10,064 nucleotides of DNA from CAYTNY01 sp964439215 (GCA_964439215.1 CAYTNY010000083.1:1-10064); one strand, 5' to 3'; shown: positions 1 to 7,087, counted from the stretch's first letter. Translations and numbers: made by a program. Notes: generated by a model from the sequence alone, not told the origin.

Positions 1-10
1 CTCAAAGCTC

Positions 11-113
11 AAAACTCATTTTTTTGTCCTTTTGAACTTTGAACTGCCTTATCTTTGAACTTTGAACTACCATTCCCAAAACTCATTTTTTATCCTTTTG
101 TCCTTTGAACTGC
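11..113. repeat. Degenerate TTTGAAC / AAAACTCATTTTTT repeat cluster
   Basis: Two imperfect copies of a roughly 36-base unit lie at 11-47 and 78-113. Both begin AAAACTCATTTTTT, pass through a TCCTTTTG core and end in TTTGAACTGC. The heptamer TTTGAAC occurs five times, at 31-37, 38-44, 54-60, 61-67 and 104-110, with two head-to-tail pairs. The cluster starts within 20 bases of the stop codon of the minus-strand GT9 gene, so it would be transcribed as its 3' untranslated region, reading GTTCAAA in the RNA. I see no coding sequence or clear terminator hairpin in 1-128. The repetition is read directly from the sequence; its function is unknown. Confidence 0.75.
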
Positions 114-128
114 TCTTCTCAAAATCCG

Positions 129-1145
129 CTATACTTCTTTTTCCTCTGTAAGTTTCTTTGCCGCTTCATACACTTCATCCACGGTTATCCTGTCCATTGG
201 TTCGCGGGATTTTTCTCTGAACCTGCGGTCAAGGATGTCTATGCCTTCTTTTTCCATTTCTTTCAGGTGCGAAACCGCTATATGTCCGTCTTTTTCCTCG
301 TACGGGTGCCACTCCTCGGGATTTTCAGGGCCGAAAAGCGCGACGGTTCTTGTGCCCGCTGCCGCGGCAATATGAATAAGGGCGGAATCATTGCCGACAA
401 AAACTTTCATCCTGCTTATATAATGCGCAAAATGCAGAAAATGGCTTATATAAAGCCTGGCATTTTCTCCTATGGCCTGCGCTATTTCTTTTCCTTCTTT
501 TTTTTCCTTTTCTATACAGCAGATTATCACCGTGTCTCCCGCTTCCGCGAATTTCCGACCCAGCCGGATGAATTTTTCTTTATCCCATATCTTTTCCCTG
601 CGCTTTGCGCCTATGCCGAAACCCACCGCTCCCTCAACTTCGTCAAAATCAAGAAGCAGTGATATCTCATCCTTTAAAACCAGCCGGGTTTTGAGTGTTT
701 CCGGCGTTGTTTTCATTTTCAGCGGTGCGAGCGTATCCAGGTCCCTGAGCGTGTTTTTTTTCGGTTTTTCTTCTATATTAAGCGGAACCGAAGAAAAATA
801 ATCCTTTCCGCTGTGATTGTGAACCAGGCGGAATTTCGCGCCGCTGAACAAGACGATAAGCGCACTCCTGAAAGAAGCGTGGAAATTTACAGCAAGGTCA
901 AATTTATGTTTTCTGAGCTTAAAAATAAGCGAGAAAAAAGAAAAAACCGATTTCCTGTCGTATTCAATCACTTCCTTTACGTTCGGCAGCAGATACTTGA
1001 AATTGCCGTATCCTTTTTTAACCACATAAATTATGCCGGGGTAATTTGTATTTTCATAAATTGTATTAAGCGCGGGAGTGGAAAGCACGATATCGCCTAT
1101 GTCCCTGAGTTTTATCACAAGTACTTTTCTGATTGTCTTGAACAT
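129..1145 (-). CDS. Glycosyltransferase family 9 (heptosyltransferase-like)
   Basis: This 338-residue protein matches the GT9/ADP-heptose:LPS heptosyltransferase fold (two Rossmann-like domains, GT-B) and has about the usual length for the family. The N-terminus has the family signature KVLVIKLRDIGDIVLSTPAL (residues 7-26). The C-terminal nucleotide-sugar domain has GNDSALIHIAAA (251-262), followed by GTRTVALFGPENPEEW (264-279), which parallels the family's GNDS..H.A...G...ALFGP pattern. There is no signal peptide or membrane span, as expected for an enzyme at the cytoplasmic face of the inner membrane adding a sugar to a lipid-linked acceptor such as LPS core. Donor and acceptor cannot be told from sequence; ADP-heptose is the best-known donor. 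The ATG at 1145 is immediately preceded by an in-frame TAA, so the start cannot lie further upstream. A GGAG lies about 11 bases upstream. No partner LPS genes are visible. Confidence 0.9.
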   Translation of the reverse strand: MFKTIRKVLVIKLRDIGDIVLSTPALNTIYENTNYPGIIYVVKKGYGNFKYLLPNVKEVIEYDRKSVFSFFSLIFKLRKHKFDLAVNFHASFRSALIVLFSGAKFRLVHNHSGKDYFSSVPLNIEEKPKKNTLRDLDTLAPLKMKTTPETLKTRLVLKDEISLLLDFDEVEGAVGFGIGAKRREKIWDKEKFIRLGRKFAEAGDTVIICCIEKEKKEGKEIAQAIGENARLYISHFLHFAHYISRMKVFVGNDSALIHIAAAAGTRTVALFGPENPEEWHPYEEKDGHIAVSHLKEMEKEGIDILDRRFREKSREPMDRITVDEVYEAAKKLTEEKEV

Positions 1146-1209
1146 TTATCCGAATACTCCGTTATTTTATAAACCGCATAATTATTTCCGGCATTTTTGT
1201 GAATAACAA

Positions 1210-1238
1210 CTTATATCACAAAAAAATCATCAATACAA
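1210..1238 (-). promoter_or_regulatory. Putative extended -10 promoter for the GT9 gene
   Basis: Reading the minus strand, TTGTAT (1238-1233) is followed after exactly 17 bases by TATAAG (1215-1210). A TG lies one base upstream of the -10 box (1218-1217), giving an extended -10 element. Transcription would begin near 1203, giving a 5' UTR of about 57 bases before the ATG at 1145. The -35 match is only moderate, so the gene may also receive readthrough from the GH65 operon. Confidence 0.45.
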
Positions 1239-1252
1239 GAACCAATTCCGCC

Positions 1253-1390
1253 TTAAAACAAAGCCTTTCCGTCTCCGCCATGCCGGTCATTTATCTTTTT
1301 CGCGCCTGTTCTTCTGTATCCCGGAGTTTTGATGCAGATGTTTGGTGTTTCCGCTTTTATATCCCGCGGATGTTTCTCCGGTTCATTCAT
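1253..1390 (-). CDS. Possible small hypothetical protein, 45 aa (doubtful)
   Basis: The minus strand holds an uninterrupted ATG-to-TAA frame of 45 codons in the spacer between the GH65 and GT9 genes. The product would begin MNEPEKHPRD and end GGDGKALF. It is very polar and rich in Lys/Arg, with no hydrophobic stretch, signal peptide or motif I recognise. A run of five G lies about 8 bases upstream of the ATG and could serve as a poor ribosome binding site, but it is buried in a predicted stem-loop. An open frame of this length arises easily by chance. It could be a real small basic protein, a gene remnant or simply 3' untranslated sequence. It is listed because it is the only credible coding candidate in this 307-base gap. 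Confidence 0.2.
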   Translation of the reverse strand: MNEPEKHPRDIKAETPNICIKTPGYRRTGAKKINDRHGGDGKALF

Positions 1391-1391
1391 C

Positions 1392-1433
1392 AGAGCGGCC
1401 CCCTTGCCGCCTCTCCGGACAGGATCCGGCGGG
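1392..1433 (-). other. Two adjacent GC-rich stem-loops 3' of the GH65 gene
   Basis: Two inverted repeats lie side by side about 20 bases beyond the GH65 stop codon. One pairs CCGGA (1415-1419) with TCCGG (1425-1429) across a five-base loop. The other pairs GCGGC (1395-1399) with GCCGC (1406-1410) across a six-base loop, and could extend by AGAG/CTCT pairing with one bulge. Neither is followed by a U-tract on the minus strand, so they do not form a standard intrinsic terminator. They could protect the operon mRNA 3' end or be part of a Rho-dependent or processed end. The pairing is visible; any role is inferred. Confidence 0.4.
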
Positions 1434-1452
1434 TATTTTCATAAAACGCATA

Positions 1453-3867
1453 TCAGCAGGACGCATTATACGGTATCTGTATTTCGCTGCCGTTTTCCAG
1501 AGGGTAAAAGTTGCCGGCTATTGTTAATTTTACTTTTTTATCTTTATTCATAACGGCCCTGACCTTTATTATTTCGCGGTCTATCGAAAAATAATAATCC
1601 ACGCCGCGCACCTTCAATGTGAATTCCAGTGATTCCCACTGTTCGGGCATCATGGGATTTACGGTTATCTCGCCGTGCCTTATTGTTATTCCGCCGAAAA
1701 CCTCTACAGCCATCTTAATAGTGCCTGCCATCACGCCGCAGTGGATCGCTTCCGCGGTGGTGCCTCCCTGAGTATCGTGAATATCGCTTTCAAGGGCCCT
1801 GCGGAAATAGTCAAACATCTTCGCCTTATAGGCCGGTATATCTTTCATTATACAGCCGTGAATCATATAACTGAGCGTTGATCCGTGAGTGCATCTTTTC
1901 AGATAGTAATCAAAATTAATTTTCAGCAGTTCATACGGATTTTCTATGTCATAACCGTTCTTCTGTATTGTATGAAGAACATCCGGCAGAGGAACAACAT
2001 AAAATATCATAAGAGCATCGGCCTGCTTTATCACCTGATATCTGTCCGGCGTATCATCTTCGGCTTTTAAAATTCTGTCCATTCTGTTTATGCTTTTATA
2101 CTTTTCTTTATATTTATCAAAATCAAGTTCTTTCAGCGAAGTGAAACCCTCAAACTGCTCTATAAGCCCGTTTTTTTTAAAAGGGAAATACATATTTGAG
2201 GCTGTTTCCGCCCATTGCCCGGTTTCATGCGCTTCAAAACCTGTTTTTTTTCCGATCTTATCCTTTACGTCATCCGGCAGGTTTTCAATGACCTCTGCGG
2301 CTCTTTCCAGAAACCAGCTGACCGCCATATTTGTATAAGCATTGTCGTTTAGGCCGGGCTCTTGGGTATCCGGATATTTTTCGTGAAACTCATCCGGACC
2401 CATTACTCCTTTTATATGGTATCTTCCGTCATCTCCTTTTTCCGCTATGCTTGTCCAGAAACGGGATATTTCTATGATCATTTCAGCGCCGCAGTCATAA
2501 AAGAACTCTCTGTCATCCGTTACGCTCAGATACCTGAGCACATTATATCCAATTGCTATTGAAACATGCCTCTGGCGCCGGCTCAGGTCAGGGTCCCATT
2601 TTTCCGACACAGGATTATAATGAATAACCTGTGTTTCCTCTTCTCCGGTATCCGCTGTCTGCCAGGGAAACATAGCGCCTTTATAGCCGTTTTCCTTCGC
2701 GTATTCTCTTGCCGCATCCAGATGGTTATAACGGTAAAGCAGATGACCTCTGCATACCGAAGGAAACGCCGCGGTATAAAAAGACATCGTAAAAATCTCA
2801 TCCCAGAAAATATGCCCCCGATACGCTTCTCCGTGAAGCCCTCTTGCCGGAAGCCCTGCCTGAATATTGATATTATGCCTGGAGGCCGTCACAAGCAGAT
2901 GATACGCGTGAAGCCGCAGCGCCTGCTGCGCAAAGTCATCGCCTTTTACTTTTATGTCCGCGGTCTTCCACAGTTCCCTCCATTCCGCGGCATTTTCATC
3001 CTTTATTTCTTCAAATCCAATATCCTTCTCCAGAAAAGCAAGGCATTCTTTTTCCGGATCCTCGGTATCGGCATCCTTTGAAGTATAAATGCAGACTGTC
3101 TTTTCCAGTATATACTCTTTGCCTTTTTCCGCGTCAAAAACAAACTTCTCCGCCATATATCCTTTTTCTTTATATTTCTTTTTGACCGTTTCTATCGGCC
3201 GGCCCTCACAGCTCACTCTGCATTTTGCCGCGTTAAATATCCTTATTTTTGACGCGGTTGTCCGGGTGATGAGAAGCGCGCCGTCTTTTTCAAACCTTTC
3301 ATCAACGGGCGCCAGATGTTTGTTATTCAGCATCCTGTACCTTTCCACCCCCATATTCATAACCGTTCCGTCAAGCGCGGCTGTTATCTCAACACTGCCT
3401 GAATAATTTTCCGGAGTTATTGAATAATACATGGAAGCAAAGTGGGGGCGTTTCATGCTTGCGGCGGTTTTTATCTTTAAAGTTGTTTTTTTTCCGTCCT
3501 TGTGTTCAAAACTTATTTCACGGCTGCTGAAAGCATTTTTAATATCCAGTTTATGGCTGTATCCGGTTATTTTCTGTTTAAGCGGATTTATTATATCCGA
3601 CCCGTTCAGGCTGAAAAATGTCAGCCGCCAGTCCGGGCAGTTAACCAGGTCATTGTTGTAGATATCCCTTCCGTAAAGCCGGGTAGGTATCTTATTGTAT
3701 AAATTCGCGATATATGTACCGGGATAATGGCTGTTTTCACTGAATTTTGATCCGGGGAAGCATCCTCTTGACGCAAAATAACCGTTCCCCACCGCCGTCA
3801 GAGACTCTCTGAGCCGTTCTTTTTCCGGCTCATACCGGCCGTAGCTTAAAGTCCAGCCGCTGTTCAT
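1453..3867 (-). CDS. Glycoside hydrolase family 65 disaccharide phosphorylase
   Basis: This 804-residue protein is a full-length GH65 enzyme, the family of inverting maltose, trehalose, kojibiose and nigerose phosphorylases. These split an alpha-glucoside with phosphate to give beta-glucose 1-phosphate, reversibly, in the cytoplasm. The N-terminal beta-sandwich begins with GNGYFASRG (27-35) and HYPGTYIANLYN (47-58). The (alpha/alpha)6 barrel has the sugar-site segment HGEAYRGHIFWDEIF (345-359). The family's catalytic acid corresponds to Glu493 in GPDEFHE (490-496). KQADALM (614-620), HGSTLS (661-666) and GGTTAEAIHCGVMAG (701-715) match family motifs, the last two near the phosphate site. No signal peptide is present. 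The start overlaps the HAD stop codon as ATGA and has only a weak Shine-Dalgarno, so translation probably depends on reinitiation after the HAD gene. No essential residue looks missing. The exact linkage specificity cannot be set from sequence by eye; the phosphatase partner mildly favours trehalose or a phosphorylated disaccharide. Confidence 0.93.
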   Translation of the reverse strand: MNSGWTLSYGRYEPEKERLRESLTAVGNGYFASRGCFPGSKFSENSHYPGTYIANLYNKIPTRLYGRDIYNNDLVNCPDWRLTFFSLNGSDIINPLKQKITGYSHKLDIKNAFSSREISFEHKDGKKTTLKIKTAASMKRPHFASMYYSITPENYSGSVEITAALDGTVMNMGVERYRMLNNKHLAPVDERFEKDGALLITRTTASKIRIFNAAKCRVSCEGRPIETVKKKYKEKGYMAEKFVFDAEKGKEYILEKTVCIYTSKDADTEDPEKECLAFLEKDIGFEEIKDENAAEWRELWKTADIKVKGDDFAQQALRLHAYHLLVTASRHNINIQAGLPARGLHGEAYRGHIFWDEIFTMSFYTAAFPSVCRGHLLYRYNHLDAAREYAKENGYKGAMFPWQTADTGEEETQVIHYNPVSEKWDPDLSRRQRHVSIAIGYNVLRYLSVTDDREFFYDCGAEMIIEISRFWTSIAEKGDDGRYHIKGVMGPDEFHEKYPDTQEPGLNDNAYTNMAVSWFLERAAEVIENLPDDVKDKIGKKTGFEAHETGQWAETASNMYFPFKKNGLIEQFEGFTSLKELDFDKYKEKYKSINRMDRILKAEDDTPDRYQVIKQADALMIFYVVPLPDVLHTIQKNGYDIENPYELLKINFDYYLKRCTHGSTLSYMIHGCIMKDIPAYKAKMFDYFRRALESDIHDTQGGTTAEAIHCGVMAGTIKMAVEVFGGITIRHGEITVNPMMPEQWESLEFTLKVRGVDYYFSIDREIIKVRAVMNKDKKVKLTIAGNFYPLENGSEIQIPYNASC

Positions 3868-5060
3868 TTTTTGCCGGCCTTTGAGCTTTTATATAATGCC
3901 GCGGCCAGAACATCCGGGCACGGAACCGCCGTGGAATCCGGACATATCTTTTTCAGTTTTTCCGCAAGGCTCCCGTCGTTTGTCACAAAAAAGGCCTTTG
4001 TTCTTTCAGGCGCTTTTTTTACCGCCGCCTCCACCATAGGCAGATCAGAAACCGTATCACCGCATACAAGATTGCCGCCGGAACTCAGCTGCAGATCAAG
4101 CCTTTCATTAAGAAGCTTTACTCCGTCCCCTTTATCAAAATCTTTCACTTCCCCTTCGCTTTCAATGGTCAGTATTATTTCAACATCCCTGCCTGTATCT
4201 TCAATTCTGAATGTTTTGTTTTCCGGATCAATTTCCTTTACGATATTTTTTATTTTTTCAAGAAATTCCAGGGATTTCTCTTTGGATATACTTTCTTTTA
4301 TATCCTGCCTTGCCGCGGTGGTCTGTCCGAATTTAAACTGAAGGCCGGAGCCTATCAGTTTAAATATCGCATATTCGGGATTCTCCGTAAGTTCTATCAG
4401 CTTTTCATTGAGTTTTCTGAGCATCTCTCTTTTTTCGGGCTCTATTTCCATTGTGCCCTTTTCGCCGGATTTATCCATATATTCCCTGCCTTTGGAGCCC
4501 GCGTAAATAAATACCCCTTCCGGATTTACACTCAGCTCAATAAGGCCCGGGCCGGCAAGAGGGGCGGAAGTGAGGATAACAGAATTCTTTGTTTTTTCCC
4601 GGGCAAAACCCGTCAAAAAGACAGCGTTATAAACCGACTGAACAGAAGAAAGATATCTGGAACAGTAATTGTTTATTGTCCCGTCCCTGTCCGTTATAAA
4701 ATTATTAATCTCAAAACCATCAAGAAACTCCGCTGTTTTATCCACGGCTTTCTGAAATCCTTCGTAATAATTATCCAGAAAAACATAAAACTCATTTTCA
4801 GGCCTTTCAAGAAACACGATATCTTTCTCAAGTTCATCTATCTCATAAGTAAAGTCCATATTTATCCTGCGCCCCTCATAAAGTTCAAGTTCATAAACCC
4901 CGGATTCATTCGGTACATTCTTTATACTTTCAAGATTTTCCTTCAGAACCCTTATTTTTTCATCAGGGACCCTGTCTTTCTGAATATACAGGGCTGTAAT
5001 TTCTTTTCTTATGTCCCTGTTCCTTCTCATCATATCGTAAAAATCTCTTAACCGCTGCAT
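3864..5060 (-). CDS. HAD-superfamily sugar-phosphatase-like protein with N-terminal extension
   Basis: This 398-residue protein carries a complete HAD phosphatase set in its C-terminal two-thirds. Motif I is ITDRDGTIN (122-130), giving nucleophile Asp124 and acid/base Asp126. Motif II is ILTSAPL (162-168). The motif III lysine is probably Lys310 in DKGDG. Motif IV is CGDTVSDLPM (333-342), with Asp335 and Asp339 for Mg2+. The cap inserted between motifs II and III and the DLPM ending suggest type IIB HADs such as trehalose-6-phosphate or sucrose-6-phosphate phosphatases. The first ~115 residues are charged and helical (MRRNRDIRKE, coiled-coil-like), and I recognise no domain there; they are not part of a minimal HAD. 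It is cytoplasmic. It is the first gene of an operon with GH65, overlapping by four bases. The ATG follows GGAGGTGA (5071-5064), a perfect anti-SD complement. A role in dephosphorylating a phosphorylated disaccharide or glucose phosphate linked to GH65 is inferred; the substrate is uncertain. Confidence 0.82.
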   Translation of the reverse strand: MQRLRDFYDMMRRNRDIRKEITALYIQKDRVPDEKIRVLKENLESIKNVPNESGVYELELYEGRRINMDFTYEIDELEKDIVFLERPENEFYVFLDNYYEGFQKAVDKTAEFLDGFEINNFITDRDGTINNYCSRYLSSVQSVYNAVFLTGFAREKTKNSVILTSAPLAGPGLIELSVNPEGVFIYAGSKGREYMDKSGEKGTMEIEPEKREMLRKLNEKLIELTENPEYAIFKLIGSGLQFKFGQTTAARQDIKESISKEKSLEFLEKIKNIVKEIDPENKTFRIEDTGRDVEIILTIESEGEVKDFDKGDGVKLLNERLDLQLSSGGNLVCGDTVSDLPMVEAAVKKAPERTKAFFVTNDGSLAEKLKKICPDSTAVPCPDVLAAALYKSSKAGKK

Positions 5061-5148
5061 TTTTCACCTCCGGACATTTTCCCGATATTTTTTTCATTCC
5101 TTCACATCCGCAGAATTATTGAGCCTTTAATATTCTGTCCACTGTCCA

Positions 5149-5176
5149 ATTATACGCGTCAGCGGATATTCGTCAA
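5149..5176 (-). promoter_or_regulatory. Sigma-70-type promoter of the HAD-GH65 operon
   Basis: On the minus strand, TTGACG (5176-5171) is followed by a 16-base spacer and a perfect TATAAT (5154-5149). Transcription would start near 5142 and give a leader of about 80 bases ending in the strong GGAGGTGA ribosome binding site. A six-base inverted repeat abuts the -35 box on its upstream side, and a GGACAG direct repeat lies at the predicted start site. Both are plausible regulator sites. Confidence 0.75.
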
Positions 5177-5194
5177 GTTTCCCCGCCCGGAAAC
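5177..5194. promoter_or_regulatory. Inverted repeat abutting the -35 box (possible operator)
   Basis: GTTTCC (5177-5182) and GGAAAC (5189-5194) form a perfect six-base inverted repeat around a six-base GC-rich centre, directly next to the -35 hexamer of the HAD-GH65 promoter. This position and symmetry fit a dimeric regulator site. It could instead be a hairpin in the 3' UTR of the upstream PEPCK-like transcript, although no U-tract follows on the minus strand. The symmetry is seen; the function is inferred. Confidence 0.35.
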
Positions 5195-5233
5195 CGCGCC
5201 GGCCGGCTTGTTTTTTTTCTATACAGCGCCTTC

Positions 5234-5264
5234 TTTTTAACTTTTTAACTTTTTAACTTTTTAA
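5234..5264. repeat. Octamer tandem repeat (TTTTTAAC) about 3.9 copies
   Basis: Three exact copies of TTTTTAAC (5234-5241, 5242-5249, 5250-5257) are followed by a partial copy TTTTTAA (5258-5264). The array overlaps the last codons and stop codon of the minus-strand PEPCK-like gene, so the unit GTTAAAAA encodes its terminal Lys-Ser-stop and continues into the 3' UTR. Short arrays like this arise by replication slippage. Copy number may vary among strains and could alter the extreme C-terminus only slightly. Confidence 0.85.
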
Positions 5265-7082
5265 AATCGTTTCCAGCAGAGCTTTGGCGCTTTGTTCAGG
5301 GCCCTTTCTTTCAAACCCCGGGATCCCGAGCCGTGTGCGCAGCTCACCGACGTAGGTGTCTTTCTTAAAAAAGGCCTCAAAAAACTCTTCCGCAAGACTG
5401 TCATGCAGTTCCTTATACGCCGGCGGCCCGAAAATATTCGCAAAATACGAATTAACGATCCCCGTGGATGTTGTGGTGCCTTTGCTCATAACCTTGCCGC
5501 TTCTGAATACTTCAAGAGCATCCCGGGACGAAGTGAATTTTTCAATGGCACCGCCGCTCTCGTCATAATTGTTGGCATACAAGACATAATCCACTTTATA
5601 TCCTTTCATTACTGTTTCATAATCCGTGATAGGTATTATGAGCCTCGCGTTTGCCTGCCTGACGCTCATCATTATGGCCGCATCCAGCTCACCGAACGCA
5701 TATCCCGGACTGAGATCGTCGATCCTGAGAAAAGCGCCTATTTCAGTGCCGTATCCCACAACCTCGCCTTTATTGTTCTTTTCAAGCGAGCCCATATCAT
5801 CCGCAATGACTATAAGGTCCTGTATGTATTCATCGCCGATTTCCCTGAAGGCCTCTATTGTCTCGGATTTCCCGGCCCCCGAATCTCCTATCATAAGAAC
5901 ATTTGCGCTTTTTCCGCCCTTTAACATGATCTGCATAAACGCACCGTGAAACGGCATTCTTCCTCTTTTCATCATAATTATATTATGGAGCGTCAGCATC
6001 ATTTTTTTCAGATATCCGAAATACCCGAACTCATCGCCGCCCGGCACACCCGCCGTGAGGATCCCTTCTTCCTCATCCTCATAAAAAACCGTCTGCATGC
6101 CTTCGGGCCCTGTTACCGCGCCGTTTGCCACACCATAAAGATAGACAGCATCAGGTTTGCGGCTTAGTTCTTCTTCATCGGCTATCTCAAAAAGATTACA
6201 TAGCGAAAGACCCAGTTCAATAAATTTTTTATGAATGTAAACATAAATAAGAACTTCGCCCGCTTTAGCCGGATAACAGATCCAGTCCGCCGGATCAATT
6301 CCGGCTTTTTCCACCGGGTTCTTATCCGCTTTTACAAAACTTCCCGTCCGTTTATTCATGGGAGGAGTGAGTATAAGCGGCGGCGCCATAATAACATTTT
6401 TTATAAAGGCAACCTCCGCCAGTTTCGAATATACGCCTCCCAGCGGAAACGCGGACGAAGCGCACGTTATCGCGGTCATTTCAACACCCGCGCGCACCTG
6501 CCTGAAAACTTTCGGCGGACTCAGCGATAAATTTTCTTTTATATCCCTGTAGACATCTTTTATCAGTATTGATAATTTTTCAATATTGTCCTTTATCGCG
6601 TCCCGCGGTTTCATTGTTTTTTCTTTGTCCGTAAGAAAAAGAAAACGGTCAAAATTTCTCCAGTAATCATAGAGCCCCTGCACGAACTGAAACAAAAGCC
6701 CCGGATTGGATGTCAGAACTTCGGCGTTTTCCACTACTTTTGGAACTTCATCATATTTGATCTTACACAGATACCCGAGGACAGTAGCCAGTGTTTCACG
6801 CTGTTCAGGGCTGATTTTTCTTTTTTCCCTGAAAGCCTCATTCTCGTTTTTGCCGCTTTTAAGCTCGGTAAAAAACCTCCCCATACGCTCCAAAACGCTT
6901 TTTTCCTCCTCTCCGAAGATGTCCAGAAGAAAAGAATGCCTTTTTGAGAGCATATCTATATATCTGTCCAGCACCTCCTTGAAAAAAGCGCTGTTTACAA
7001 CTTCCTCAGTGCTGCTGCACAGCCTGCCGGATGCCCTCAAAATCACTTTGTTTCCCAGAAATTCCATTTTAGGTTTTCCCAT
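5253..7082 (-). CDS. PEP carboxykinase/HPr-kinase-like P-loop protein, divergent
   Basis: This 609-residue protein has a C-terminal P-loop domain resembling the PEP carboxykinase/HPr kinase superfamily. The Walker A loop GDSGAGKSET (399-408) is close to HPr kinase's G-S-G-GKSE form. IADDM (426-430) follows at the Walker B/metal position. Further segments include GTEIGAFLRIDDL (445-457), DYVLYANNYDE (498-508) and a C-terminal block, GTTTSTGIVNSYFANIFGPP (535-554) and VGELRTRLGI (578-587), which parallels the PEPCK C-terminus. The first ~350 residues are not a recognisable PEPCK N-domain; I do not see the GR-PKDK-type substrate loop, so PEP carboxykinase activity is doubtful. No signal peptide or membrane span is present. 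The start is well supported by AAGGAGG (7094-7088), five bases before the ATG. It has its own promoter and is divergent from bipA. It may be a kinase for a small molecule or protein; automatic annotation would probably say PEP carboxykinase. The P-loop fold is confident, the substrate unknown. Confidence 0.75.
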   Translation of the reverse strand: MGKPKMEFLGNKVILRASGRLCSSTEEVVNSAFFKEVLDRYIDMLSKRHSFLLDIFGEEEKSVLERMGRFFTELKSGKNENEAFREKRKISPEQRETLATVLGYLCKIKYDEVPKVVENAEVLTSNPGLLFQFVQGLYDYWRNFDRFLFLTDKEKTMKPRDAIKDNIEKLSILIKDVYRDIKENLSLSPPKVFRQVRAGVEMTAITCASSAFPLGGVYSKLAEVAFIKNVIMAPPLILTPPMNKRTGSFVKADKNPVEKAGIDPADWICYPAKAGEVLIYVYIHKKFIELGLSLCNLFEIADEEELSRKPDAVYLYGVANGAVTGPEGMQTVFYEDEEEGILTAGVPGGDEFGYFGYLKKMMLTLHNIIMMKRGRMPFHGAFMQIMLKGGKSANVLMIGDSGAGKSETIEAFREIGDEYIQDLIVIADDMGSLEKNNKGEVVGYGTEIGAFLRIDDLSPGYAFGELDAAIMMSVRQANARLIIPITDYETVMKGYKVDYVLYANNYDESGGAIEKFTSSRDALEVFRSGKVMSKGTTTSTGIVNSYFANIFGPPAYKELHDSLAEEFFEAFFKKDTYVGELRTRLGIPGFERKGPEQSAKALLETILKS

Positions 7083-7087
7083 TAATG

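Noticed and set aside
1..128. CRISPR-like array
   Set aside because: The repeated units are degenerate, T-rich and directly adjoining, without regular unique spacers of constant length or cas genes nearby.
105..662. 185-codon plus-strand ORF antisense to the GT9 gene
   Set aside because: The product is Phe-rich low-complexity translation of the reverse complement of a clear GT9 gene, with no ribosome binding site or family match.
2566..3081. 171-codon plus-strand ORF inside the GH65 gene
   Set aside because: It is fully antisense to conserved GH65 coding sequence and matches no protein family; a shadow frame.
5198..5218. GCCGGCCGGC palindrome followed by T8, resembling a plus-strand terminator
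   Set aside because: No plus-strand gene lies upstream, the palindrome leaves only a three-base stem once a loop is allowed, and no U-tract follows it on the minus strand where the genes run.
5292..5924. 210-codon plus-strand ORF opposite the PEPCK-like gene
   Set aside because: It overlaps the conserved P-loop and C-terminal blocks on the other strand and has no motif or initiation signal.
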